In this document: piece by piece, positions 34,280-42,544 of the stretch
Layout of the letters: each line of letters begins with the position of its first letter
Numbering within the stretch: the first letter of the stretch is position 1
DNA from: Myxococcus fulvus
Lineage (GTDB): Bacteria; Myxococcota; Myxococcia; Myxococcales; Myxococcaceae
DNA length: 64,000 nucleotides
Assembly: GCF_900111765.1 (NCBI RefSeq)
Contig: NZ_FOIB01000005.1
Span: forward strand, 372,001 to 436,000
Reading direction: 5' to 3'
Notes under the pieces: model-generated
What the model was told of the DNA's origin: nothing
Seen by the model: only the letters and a program-made list of their open reading frames with translations
Database searches by the model: none
Program-made: the position numbers and the translations under genes

Positions 34280-35186
34280 ATTTTCCGGGCTCCCCGCTCC
34301 TCCCGCCCCTCCCCCGCGCCGCCAGGCCCTGGCCGGCCTCCTGCGGAGGGAGCTGGGTGGACGCCAACGCCCGCGGCACCCCCAAAGACCTCCACTCCAC
34401 CAGGGACACCCCGGCGCCCCCTGGGCGTGGGGTCAAGCGGCCCCTCGTCCTGCGGCCACCGCGCCGCGTGGGCATGCCCCAAGAGCCCCCGCCTGGAACG
34501 GCCGCGCCGGCCGACACGCACCGTCCGACTTCCCGCCTGGGCGCGAGGTCGGAGCGCACGCGTCGGGGTCACCCGCGGTGCACCCATGTCCCCGGGCCTG
34601 GAGCTCCAGCGCACAGGACTCTACGGACGGCCGACGGGCGTGCATCGAAGGTTGCCGGGTCGAATCACCACCTCGCTGTCCGCCACCAGCACCGCCGTCG
34701 CGGGAGGCGCGGCCACCAGCGCCCCCATCGGGCGACGACTCATCGGTTCTTCGACAGGGTGCTCCAACCCGGAACCCCGCTGGATGATGTTCGACCGCTG
34801 GCTCCTGAACATGGCAACCATCTGGGACGGGCATCCTGCGGTTGCGGGTTCTGCCCGCGCTGTCTGATCAACGCTCCAGCGACGCTTGATTGTCATCGTC
34901 GTCGTGGATGAGCGGCGCATTCAAAGCGTCGTAGAGACAGCGGATGGCCGCATGGCTCCGTCCAGGTGCCCCTCCTGCCAACTCCAACACACCGCGTTGC
35001 ACGGCGGGCACCGCCTGGAGTCATTCATCACTCATGTGTCCTGGGATTGGCTCATTTCATACCCAGCCATTCCTGCCATCATCCGGGACAATTCGGCCGC
35101 CATTAAATCACAATCACCCGGCTGGCCCTGCTCGTCACCCGCGCGATAGCCTTCAGGCCCCGGCCTTCCTTCCCCCTCGGACCTCC
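34280..35186. other. 907-base region between tRNA and lanKC, no intact gene
   Basis: Several open frames cross this region on both strands but none has a convincing start, ribosome site or domain. On the minus strand at 34868-35000 a protein-like tail reads 'AAIRCLYDALNAPLIHDDDD' and ends TGA, with a stop immediately upstream of it, so it may be a gene fragment. The last 150 bases are lower in GC (for example CATTAAATC near 35100) and probably hold the lanKC promoter, but no -35/-10 pair is clear. Confidence 0.4.
34868..35000 (-). pseudogene. Possible gene fragment (C-terminal tail)
   Basis: About 43 codons read 'RGVLELAGGAPGRSHAAIR' and continue to 'NQASLER' before TGA at 34868-34870. Composition and helical pattern look coding, but no start codon with a ribosome site is present and an in-frame stop lies just upstream. 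Family unknown. Its position beside a tRNA suggests leftover mobile or accessory DNA. Confidence 0.25.
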
Positions 35187-37868
35187 ATGTTCCTCACGTT
35201 CCTTTCGCCCGAGTATTACGAGACGCTGGAGCGACACCGGCCGTCCGCCGAGTACCTCGACCTGGTCAAGCCACACCTGGACGCCGGCTGGAAGGTCATT
35301 CCAGGCGGGTACTGGACCCGCTGCTGGCCCAAGGAGGGGCACCTCGCGCACGGCTGGAAGATCCACCTCGCCGCGTCCAACGAGACCGCGGTGGAGCTCC
35401 TCCAGCGCACCCTCCCCCTGCTCACGCAAGCCCGGGTCAGCTTCAAGTTCTGCGCGGATCCAGCCATCCTGCGGCTGTCCTTGAACAAGAACGCGCCCAG
35501 GACGGGCGCGGGCAAGTTCGTCACCATCTACCCGGAGAACGAGGAGCATTTCCTCTCGCTCGCCGAGTCGCTCCACCAGGCCACCGAGGGCCTCTGGGGC
35601 CCCTTCCTCCTGACGGACCGACCCTACAAGGGCAGCAAGGTCGTCTTCTATCGCTATGGCACCCATCTGGCGGAGGCGCGCCTCAACCTGCGCGGCGAGC
35701 GTGTCCCAGGAATGACGGGCCCCGACGGTTCGTGGATGGATGACCACCGCAAACCCCACTTCTTCCTGCCCAAGTGGGCCAAGGATCCGCTCTCCGGCTG
35801 GCGCATCCGCGAGCAGGCCCCCTCCAGCGGAGACGTCCGACTCAACCAGCGCTATCGCATCGAGCGGGCGCTCAAGTTCAACGCCTCGGGCGGCATCTAC
35901 CAGGCCCTCGACACGAAGACAGGACAGACGGTGATCCTCCGCGAGGCGCGCCCGCTCACCAGCGGCTCGCCCGAGCGCGACGAGGGCTTCATCCTCCTGG
36001 AGAAGGAGGCGCGCATCCTCCAGAGGCTCGAGTCCACGGGATATACGCCGCGCTTCGTCGAGCTGTTCAAACATTGGGAACACCTGTTCCTCGTCCAGGA
36101 GAAGATCGAGGCGGAGTCCCTCTGGGGTTATGCCATCGGCTTCAGCCGCGGCTCCTCGGACCTGCGTCCCCGGGACTTCTTCTCACGCGTCCGGGACACG
36201 ATGACCCAGCTGGCCACCGCGCTGAAAGTCATCCACGCACGCGGCATCGTGATGCGAGACCTGACGCGCAACAACATCCTCTTCACCTCCGAGCGGCGCC
36301 TGCGCTTCATCGACCTGGAGTTCGCCTTCGAGCTGGACGGGGACACGCCCTTCACGCGCAGCTGGACGGATGGCCACAGCTCCCCTCAACAACGCCGCTG
36401 GGAGCGCCCCGCCCCCAGCGATGACTGGTACACCCTGGGCGCCATCCTCATCGACCAGATTGCCTTCCTCGCGCCGGGACTGGATCTGAACCGGGAGGGA
36501 ACCCTCCGCTCGTTCCGCCAGACGCTGGAGGACTACCACCTGCCGCTCAAGCTCCACGAGCTCGCGCTCGGACTCCTCGAGCCCGACGCCTCGCGGCGAT
36601 GGGACCTGGACCGCGTCCTGGCCGTGCTGGGTGACATCCCCGAGCCGACCCATGACACGCCCATCGTCCCCATCGGCGGCACCACGCCGCCCGCCCCCCC
36701 ACCGGCGCCCACGCTCGACGTCGAGCTGGACCTCACCCTCGCGGGCATCGAGCGCTTCATCGTCTCCAAGACCGACGACACGCGCGATGACCGCCTCTGG
36801 CCGGACCGCGGCGGCAGCTTCAGCACCAATCCCCTCAACCTCGAATTCGGAGCCGCGGGCATCGCGGCCTTCCTCCACCGCAGGCCCGGCGGTGTCCCGA
36901 CCGCCGCCGTCGAGTGGATGAAGCGCCAGCTCCCACGTCACCGCTGCCCCCCCGGCCTCTTCCAGGGCCTCGCCGGGACAGCCCTCGTGCTGCAAGAGCT
37001 CGGCTGCACCGAACAGGCCCGGGCCGCCATGGACGAAGCGGCGAGCTCCTCCCTGCTCCACCAGGAGTTCGACCTCTTCTGGGGAGATTCGGGCTGGGGC
37101 CTCGCCAACCTCCACTTCTGGCGAAGGACGGGAGAGGAGCAATACCTGACGCGCGCGCTCGAGGTGGCGGAGTTCCTCCAGCGCACGAAGCAGGAGTCCA
37201 GCCAGGGCGTCTGCTGGAGCAGCCCGACCGAGACGCCCCTCGGCCTCTTCCATGGCCAGTCCGGCCCGGCCCTCTTCCTGACCTACCTCTCGCTGGCCAG
37301 GCCGAAGGAGGGCTTCCTGGAGCTGGCCGTCAAGGCGCTCGACTTCGAGGTGGCCCACTGTCAGTACAGCGGCGACGTCCTGCTCTGGTATCCCCACACC
37401 GCCGCTGGCAACGGGCAGCCCAAATCCCCTCACATGCGCCATGGAACGGCGGGGGTCGGCAGCGCCTTGCTGAGAGCCCATGTCGCGACAGGTGAGCCTC
37501 GCCTCCTGCGCCTCGCGGACCAGTGCGCCAATACCGTCAGGGACCGCCACACCAACAAGCTCTGGCTCAACTATGGCTTGTCAGGTTACGGAGAGTTCCT
37601 GGTGGACATGCATCGCCTGCTCGGCGACGAGCGCTACCTCCACTGGGCCTGCTTCCTGTCGGAGGCAATCATGGCGCATCGCATCCAGAAGGAGGAAGGC
37701 ATTGCCTTCCCCGCCGACAGCCTGCTGCGCATCAGCTGTGACCTCGGCGGTGGCATGGCGGGCATCGGTCTGTTCCTCCATCGGCTCCGCAACCCCCGGG
37801 AGCCACACTTCCTCTTCAATGACGAACTGCTCGGCCTCAATGCCATCCGAGGTCAATCCACACCCTGA
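35187..37868 (+). CDS. Class III lanthipeptide synthetase LanKC (lyase-kinase-cyclase)
   Basis: This 893-residue three-domain enzyme phosphorylates Ser/Thr of a precursor, eliminates phosphate and cyclises with Cys to (methyl)lanthionine or labionin. The N-terminal lyase domain (~1-210) starts 'MFLTFLSPEYYETLERHRPS'. The kinase domain (~220-475) has a Gly-loop 'FNASGGIYQALD', catalytic 'GIVMRDLTRNNILF' (~355) and metal line 'FIDLEFAFEL' (~377) in place of DFG. After a Pro-rich linker, the LanC-like domain (~500-893) has 'GLFHGQSG' (~685), 'MRHGTAGVG' (~750) and 'SCDLGGGMAGIGL' (~851). The full Cys-Cys-His zinc set of class I/II/IV cyclases is absent, as in class III. The start at 35187 gives a normal length; the open upstream frame has no domain. 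The precursor follows 126 bases later. Confidence 0.9.
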   Translation: MFLTFLSPEYYETLERHRPSAEYLDLVKPHLDAGWKVIPGGYWTRCWPKEGHLAHGWKIHLAASNETAVELLQRTLPLLTQARVSFKFCADPAILRLSLNKNAPRTGAGKFVTIYPENEEHFLSLAESLHQATEGLWGPFLLTDRPYKGSKVVFYRYGTHLAEARLNLRGERVPGMTGPDGSWMDDHRKPHFFLPKWAKDPLSGWRIREQAPSSGDVRLNQRYRIERALKFNASGGIYQALDTKTGQTVILREARPLTSGSPERDEGFILLEKEARILQRLESTGYTPRFVELFKHWEHLFLVQEKIEAESLWGYAIGFSRGSSDLRPRDFFSRVRDTMTQLATALKVIHARGIVMRDLTRNNILFTSERRLRFIDLEFAFELDGDTPFTRSWTDGHSSPQQRRWERPAPSDDWYTLGAILIDQIAFLAPGLDLNREGTLRSFRQTLEDYHLPLKLHELALGLLEPDASRRWDLDRVLAVLGDIPEPTHDTPIVPIGGTTPPAPPPAPTLDVELDLTLAGIERFIVSKTDDTRDDRLWPDRGGSFSTNPLNLEFGAAGIAAFLHRRPGGVPTAAVEWMKRQLPRHRCPPGLFQGLAGTALVLQELGCTEQARAAMDEAASSSLLHQEFDLFWGDSGWGLANLHFWRRTGEEQYLTRALEVAEFLQRTKQESSQGVCWSSPTETPLGLFHGQSGPALFLTYLSLARPKEGFLELAVKALDFEVAHCQYSGDVLLWYPHTAAGNGQPKSPHMRHGTAGVGSALLRAHVATGEPRLLRLADQCANTVRDRHTNKLWLNYGLSGYGEFLVDMHRLLGDERYLHWACFLSEAIMAHRIQKEEGIAFPADSLLRISCDLGGGMAGIGLFLHRLRNPREPHFLFNDELLGLNAIRGQSTP

Positions 37869-37937
37869 AAAACATACCCAGTGAGTAAATCGCGACTAAC
37901 GAAGAAATCACCAACTTCTGATTGTCGTTTGATTTAA

Positions 37938-37968
37938 GCTCGAGGTGACGGATTCCCATCCGTCGAGC
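37938..37968 (+). promoter_or_regulatory. Hairpin in the 5' region of the lanthipeptide precursor
   Basis: GCTC/GAGC and GACGGAT/ATCCGTC form an 11-bp stem with a five-base bulge (GAGGT) and a TCCC loop, 26 bases before the precursor ATG. The DNA just before it (37869-37937) is A/T-rich for this genome and could hold a promoter. A role in setting the precursor-to-enzyme ratio is conceivable. Confidence 0.4.
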
Positions 37969-37994
37969 ACCCACCCGAAACGCCGAGGATGCCC

Positions 37995-38195
37995 ATGAGC
38001 AACAAGCCCACGCATGTCGATGTCGAGCTCAATGACGCGCAGCTGGACCAGGTTGTCGGTGGCCAGGAAGTCCTCTCCCTCCAGATGATGGACGTGGGAC
38101 AGGCCGAGGTTCCCAACTGTGTGTCGTCCGTCAGCTGCAACTCCTCCGCGAGCTGTGAGTCCAGCGCGAGCGCCGTCGTCTCCGCCGCCACCTAG
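37995..38195 (+). CDS. Class III lanthipeptide precursor with threefold C-x-S-S-x-S core
   Basis: This is a 66-residue precursor. The ATG at 37995 is chosen because GAGG lies six bases upstream; an ATG at 37989 touches the GAGG. The leader reads 'VDVELNDAQLDQVVGG', a classical double-glycine leader ending at residue 23. It is followed by 'EVLSLQMMD', whose L-x-L-Q matches the LanKC-binding motif of class III leaders. The C-terminal core has three exact hexads, CVSSVS, CNSSAS and CESSAS, then AVVSAAT. Ser and Cys are the ring-forming residues. The gene follows lanKC on the same strand, and a C39 transporter operon converges on it. The core does not show the usual labionin spacing S-x2-S-x3-C, so ring topology is open. 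Confidence 0.85.
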   Translation: MSNKPTHVDVELNDAQLDQVVGGQEVLSLQMMDVGQAEVPNCVSSVSCNSSASCESSASAVVSAAT

Positions 38196-38202
38196 TCGTC
38201 TT

Positions 38203-38237
38203 CCACGGAGGGCGGCCCGTCGGCTCGCCCTCCGTGG
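38203..38237. terminator. Bidirectional terminator between precursor and transporter genes
   Basis: A perfect 12-bp stem CCACGGAGGGCG / CGCCCTCCGTGG with an 11-base loop sits in the 67-base gap between convergent genes. TCTTCTT follows on the plus strand. It probably ends both transcripts. Confidence 0.65.
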
Positions 38238-38262
38238 TCTTCTTGCAAGGACGCGCCAGGAG

Positions 38263-40500
38263 TCAGCCGGCCTTCGCCAGCGGCTCCGCGCTCTCCATCT
38301 GGGCCCGGATGAGCCGGGCATAGACGCCGCCCTTCGCGAGCAGCTCCTCGTGGCGTCCCAGCTCGGCCACGCGTCCGCCGTCCATCACCACGATGAGGTC
38401 CGCGTTGCGGACGGTGCTCAGCCGGTGGGCGATGACGATGCGCGTGCATTGCAAACCCGCCAGCGCCTGCTGCACCTGGCTCTCGGTGATGGCATCCAGG
38501 GCGCTGGTGGCCTCGTCCAGCAGCAGCACCGCCGGGCGGTGCACGAGCGCCCGCGCCAATGCCAGCCGCTGACGCTGCCCGCCCGACAATGACAGCCCCC
38601 GGTCCACCAGCAGCGTGTCGTACTGCATGGGCATGGCCAGGATGTCGTCGTGGATGTGCGCCAGCTTCGCCGCCTCCACCACGCGCTCCAATGGCAGACC
38701 GGGGCTGCTCAGGGTGATGTTGTCGCGCAGGGAGTAGCCGAAGAACGACGGGTCCTGGAGGACGATTCCCATCTGCGAGCGCACCGAGCGCAGCTCCAGA
38801 TGGCCCAGGTCCACGCCGTCGTACACCACGCGTCCGGACGTGGGCAGGTAGAGCCCCAGCAGCAGGTTGGCCAGCGTCGACTTGCCCGCGCCCGAGCGCC
38901 CCACGAGCGCCACCATCTGTCCGGGCTCGACGCGCAGTGACACGTCCTGCACCACCAGGGGCGAGTTGGCGCTGTAGCGGAAGGACACCGTGTCCAGCTC
39001 GATGGCGCCCTTGAGCTCCACGGTGGCCCCGGGCTTGTCCGCCGGCTGCTCGACGGGCGCCTCCAGCACGTCGTTGATGCGCTCCAGGTAGCTGCCCAGC
39101 AGCTGCACCTGCCCCGCGGCGCCAATCAGGTTCGACATGGGCAGGAGCATGGTCCCCGCCAGGGCGCTGAGGCTGAGCATCTCACCGAGCGTCAGCGTCC
39201 CCTCGAGCACCTGATAGGTGCCCACGCACATCAGCACCAGCGGCGAGGCCAGGCGCAGCGCGCCCGTCAGAGAGTCCACCCACAACGCCAGGCGTCCGCG
39301 CTGCAAGGTGACGTTCTGGACGTCCACGAAGAGGTGCGAGTAGGCCTCCACCGCGCGCCGCTCCGCCCCGAAGGACTTGAGCGTCTGCATCCCCGTGAGC
39401 ATGCCGATTTGATAGCTCTGGTTCTTGGCGTCCAGCTCCAGGCTCTGGGACATCAGGCTGCGACGGCGCTCCCGCGTGAGCAGGAACAGCAGGAGCTGGA
39501 GCAGCCCTATCGCCAGCACCACCAGCCCCATCCAGGTGCTCGTCAGGAAGAGGATGCCGAAGAAGAGCAGCACCAGCGTCCCATCCAGCAGGGTGGTGAG
39601 CGCGGTGGAGGAGAGGATTTCGCGGACGATGGTCTGGGTGCTCATCCGCATCATCAGGTCGCCGGCGGGGCGCAGCTGGAAGAAGGCGAACGTCAGGTCC
39701 ACCAGGTGGTCCAGGAACCCGAGCGTCATGCCGCTGTCGATGCGCGTGCGCAACTCGAGCAGCAGGTGCCCCCGCAGCAGCGAGGCGACCAGGTTGAACC
39801 CCACCAGCGTCGCCAGGGACAGGAGCAACACCCAGAGCAGCTGGTAGTCCCCTCGGGGCACCACGCGGTCCACCACCATGCCGGTGAGCATGGGCACGGC
39901 GAGGGCGAACAACTGGAGCACCGCCGACAGCGCGACGATGCGCCACAGCGTGTCCGACTGGCGCAGCAACGGCAGGACGTAGCGGAAGACGCCCGTGCGC
40001 CGGGAGCGCAGCTGCTCGAAGTCCTCGGAGGGCTCGAAGATGAGCACCACGCCGGTGAAGTGGCGGCTGAAGCTCTCCAGCGAGACGAGCCGCCGCCCCT
40101 GGGAGGGGTCCACGATGCGGACCTGCCCGCCGACCCGCCCCTCGAAGACCACGTAGTGATTGAAGTCCCAATGGAGGATGCAGGCCTGGGGCAGGTACTC
40201 CAGGCGGTCCAGCTCCAGCGTGATGGCGCGGCCCCGCAGGCCCAGCCGCCGCCCCGCGTCCAGCAGCATGCGCGCGGAGACCCCGTCGCGGCCCGGCCCC
40301 GTCACCTCGCGCACCTGGTCGAGCGTCATCTCCCGGCCGTGGTAGCCCAGCACCATGGCCAGACACGCCGCGCCACAATCCGTGGCGGACAGCTGACGAA
40401 TCTCCGGGATGCCTCGCAGCCGCTGCCGCAGCCGCTGGAGCGCCGGGAAGCGCCGCGTCCATCCCTGCCCGTACCCCCGGGGGGTCTCTTCACTCGTCAT
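38263..40500 (-). CDS. C39-peptidase ABC transporter (lanthipeptide LanT-like)
   Basis: This 745-residue protein has an intact N-terminal C39 peptidase: Gln36, Cys42 in TDCGAAC, His115 in FNHYVVFE, Asp131 in IVDPSQG. A six-span membrane domain (~190-470) is followed by an ATPase with Walker A GRSGAGKST, signature LSGGQRQR and Walker B VLLLDEATSALD. It should cut the precursor after its VVGG site and export it. It is the last gene of a three-gene minus-strand operon and its ATG overlaps the HlyD gene stop by eleven bases. Use of a C39 exporter with a class III synthetase is unusual; class III loci more often rely on separate proteases. Confidence 0.93.
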   Translation of the reverse strand: MTSEETPRGYGQGWTRRFPALQRLRQRLRGIPEIRQLSATDCGAACLAMVLGYHGREMTLDQVREVTGPGRDGVSARMLLDAGRRLGLRGRAITLELDRLEYLPQACILHWDFNHYVVFEGRVGGQVRIVDPSQGRRLVSLESFSRHFTGVVLIFEPSEDFEQLRSRRTGVFRYVLPLLRQSDTLWRIVALSAVLQLFALAVPMLTGMVVDRVVPRGDYQLLWVLLLSLATLVGFNLVASLLRGHLLLELRTRIDSGMTLGFLDHLVDLTFAFFQLRPAGDLMMRMSTQTIVREILSSTALTTLLDGTLVLLFFGILFLTSTWMGLVVLAIGLLQLLLFLLTRERRRSLMSQSLELDAKNQSYQIGMLTGMQTLKSFGAERRAVEAYSHLFVDVQNVTLQRGRLALWVDSLTGALRLASPLVLMCVGTYQVLEGTLTLGEMLSLSALAGTMLLPMSNLIGAAGQVQLLGSYLERINDVLEAPVEQPADKPGATVELKGAIELDTVSFRYSANSPLVVQDVSLRVEPGQMVALVGRSGAGKSTLANLLLGLYLPTSGRVVYDGVDLGHLELRSVRSQMGIVLQDPSFFGYSLRDNITLSSPGLPLERVVEAAKLAHIHDDILAMPMQYDTLLVDRGLSLSGGQRQRLALARALVHRPAVLLLDEATSALDAITESQVQQALAGLQCTRIVIAHRLSTVRNADLIVVMDGGRVAELGRHEELLAKGGVYARLIRAQMESAEPLAKAG

Positions 40501-41434
40501 GCGGCAGGAGCACCTTGAGCCCTGGAATCAGGGTCACGAAAATGGGTTCGGCGCGCACCGCGGCCTGGGCTCGCGCGGGCATCCCGTCGAAGTAGCCCAG
40601 CATCCGCCCGTTGACGGCGAAGGTGCGCGAGGGGATGGCGGCGCGCACCAGGACGATGGGCCCCGTGGTCTCGACGGTGTCCGCCAGCCCCGGGCCCAGA
40701 TAGCGCTGGAGCTCCGCGGGACCGATGAGCTGCTCGCCCACCGAGTCGATGACGAGCTCCCGGTAGTCATACCGGAAGCCGTCCAGCTCCACCCGCAGGG
40801 ACATGCCCGGACGCAGGAAGGGGCGGTAGTAGCCCGGCAGGAACGCCAGCAGGTACGCGGAGGAGTCATCCTCCACGAGCGAGGCCACCGGCGCCCCCGC
40901 CTCGGTGTACTGCCCCGGCTGGATTCGCAGGTCCCCCACCACGCCCGCCATGGGCGCCTTCAAGGCCCGCGAGGACAGCCGGGCCTGCGCCAGCTCGCGC
41001 TCCGCGCGCAGCGACGTGAGCGCCTGACGCGCGGACTGGTCGCTCAGGTCGCGCATGTAGCGCACCAGCAGCAGGTCCATCTCGTGCTCGATGCGCGAGA
41101 GCGCGGAGTGCTCCTCGTCGGCCTGGAAGGTCACCAACGTCTGCCCCGCCTCGACGCGCTGGCCCGGCTGGACATCCACCGTGGCCACCACGCCGGCGAC
41201 CTGCGCCATGACGTCCCGCCGGCGCTCCACCCGCACCAGCGCGGGCCCCTCGGCGTACTCGGACACGGTGCCCACCACGCACAGCAGGACGCCCAGGGCC
41301 AACATGCCCATGAGGACCCAGTACGTCCACCGCGTCCAGCCGGGGGCCAGGAGGAGCACGTCCCCCTCCTGCCTGCGGTGCTGCTGGTAGTACTCCAGCG
41401 CCTCCTTGCGGAATATCGAGGGCTTGCCGGTCAC
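40490..41434 (-). CDS. HlyD-family adaptor of the lanthipeptide exporter
   Basis: This 314-residue adaptor has one membrane anchor (~35-57, 'WTYWVLMGMLALGVLLCVVG'), a first lipoyl half 'AGVVATVDVQPGQRVEAGQTLV', a short helical hairpin (~105-160) and a second lipoyl half 'APMAGVVGDLRIQPGQYTEAGAPV', then a beta-barrel ('FLRPGMSLRVELDGF'). The N-terminal cytoplasmic tail and this architecture match bacteriocin secretion accessory proteins. It overlaps the C39 ABC gene by eleven bases and follows the other HlyD-like gene by 40 bases. The coiled-coil hairpin is short, which suggests that it contacts a partner adaptor rather than reaching TolC alone. Confidence 0.88.
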   Translation of the reverse strand: MTGKPSIFRKEALEYYQQHRRQEGDVLLLAPGWTRWTYWVLMGMLALGVLLCVVGTVSEYAEGPALVRVERRRDVMAQVAGVVATVDVQPGQRVEAGQTLVTFQADEEHSALSRIEHEMDLLLVRYMRDLSDQSARQALTSLRAERELAQARLSSRALKAPMAGVVGDLRIQPGQYTEAGAPVASLVEDDSSAYLLAFLPGYYRPFLRPGMSLRVELDGFRYDYRELVIDSVGEQLIGPAELQRYLGPGLADTVETTGPIVLVRAAIPSRTFAVNGRMLGYFDGMPARAQAAVRAEPIFVTLIPGLKVLLPHDE

Positions 41435-41474
41435 GTCGCGTGCTCCATCCTCGAAGGGGATTGACGAAGCAAGA

Positions 41475-42407
41475 CTAGGGAGACTCCGCTCGGGGCGAAT
41501 CGCTGGTGGGGCTCACCCTCACCGCCGTCCCCATGAGGGCGGATGAGTCCTCGGGGCGCTCGAGGTCCGCGAGCGCGAACACCATCCGCGTGGCCACGTC
41601 CACCTCCGGCGCCACCTGCGTGACGCGGCCCCGCAGCGTCAGGCCGCGCTCCGCCACGTCCACACGCACCACCTGCCCCACCTGCAGCGCGCCCGGTTCG
41701 TGCGCGGGCCTGGCGAAGCGGACCTGGAGCTTGCCCTGGCGCAGCAGGTGGACGAGCGGCGCGCCCGCCTTCACCAGCGACGAGGGGTGCACGAAGCGCC
41801 CGGCGACCACCCCATCGAACGGCGCGCGAAGCGTGGACTCCGCGACCTTCTGGCGCAGCTGCGCGACGCGCACCTCCTGCTCCTGGACCTTCGCGCGCGC
41901 CACGTCCGACTTCGCCAGCTCCATCCGCGCCTCGTAGCGCGCCGTGGAGATCTCCTCCTCGGAGATGGCCATGAGGCGCAGCTGCTCCGGAGAGTCCCTG
42001 CGCTTGAGGCGCTCCTCCGCGCGCGCATGCGCCAGCAGGGTGACCTCCAGCTCCGCGCGCAGCGACAGCAGCTCCGCCTCCGCGATGGCCAGCTCCTCGC
42101 GCAGGTCCCGCGCATCCATCTGGACCAGGGCGTCACCCTGACGCACCATGACGCCCACCTGGACCTTCACGCTCTCCACGCGCCCGTCCTGCCGGGCCGC
42201 CACATCGACGGACTCCTCCGCGATGAGCACCCCCAGCCAGCCCTGCCACCGCGCCCCGCCGCGAGGCCCCGCCGCGGGCGCCTCCACCAGGCCCCTCGTC
42301 GAGGGAGCGTCCAGCTGGGAGGACAATCGCTGGCGCAGGGCCACCATCCCGCTCACGAGCGCGACGGCCACCAACCCCACCCCTGCGATGAGCGCGCGGA
42401 ACCGCAT
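41475..42407 (-). CDS. Second HlyD/RND-type periplasmic adaptor
   Basis: This 310-residue protein has an N-terminal anchor or uncleaved signal (~5-25, 'LIAGVGLVAVALVSGMVAL'). A lipoyl half 'QDGRVESVKVQVGVMVRQGDAL' is followed by a hairpin of ~100 residues and 'LRAPFDGVVAGRFVHPSSLVKAGAP', then a beta-barrel ending 'VAERGLTLRGRVTQVAPEVD'. The membrane-proximal part is like RND adaptors. It heads the minus-strand operon whose other genes are a HlyD adaptor and a C39 ABC transporter. Two different adaptors with one ABC transporter and no TolC gene suggest that an outer-membrane duct from elsewhere is used. No strong ribosome site is seen before the ATG at 42407. Confidence 0.87.
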   Translation of the reverse strand: MRFRALIAGVGLVAVALVSGMVALRQRLSSQLDAPSTRGLVEAPAAGPRGGARWQGWLGVLIAEESVDVAARQDGRVESVKVQVGVMVRQGDALVQMDARDLREELAIAEAELLSLRAELEVTLLAHARAEERLKRRDSPEQLRLMAISEEEISTARYEARMELAKSDVARAKVQEQEVRVAQLRQKVAESTLRAPFDGVVAGRFVHPSSLVKAGAPLVHLLRQGKLQVRFARPAHEPGALQVGQVVRVDVAERGLTLRGRVTQVAPEVDVATRMVFALADLERPEDSSALMGTAVRVSPTSDSPRAESP

Positions 42408-42504
42408 ACCGCAACACCATATCTCAAACAGCGCTTCCCACTATAGCCACGGAAAGCCTGTCAGCACCGACCCATGCGAAGGTCAGCCCGGCCCCGCTGG
42501 CGCC

Positions 42505-42534
42505 GGACGCCGCCCCGCGCAAGGGGCGGCGTCC
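42505..42534 (-). terminator. Hairpin after the 460-residue lipoprotein gene
   Basis: A perfect 12-bp stem GGACGCCGCCCC / GGGGCGGCGTCC with a six-base loop lies 11 bases beyond the minus-strand stop. There is no T-run, so it may work with Rho or as a stabiliser. Confidence 0.5.
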
Positions 42535-42544
42535 CCTGCCTGGA

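Noticed and set aside
37989-37994. Upstream ATG as start of the lanthipeptide precursor
   Set aside because: It directly abuts the GAGG; the ATG six bases further gives correct ribosome spacing.
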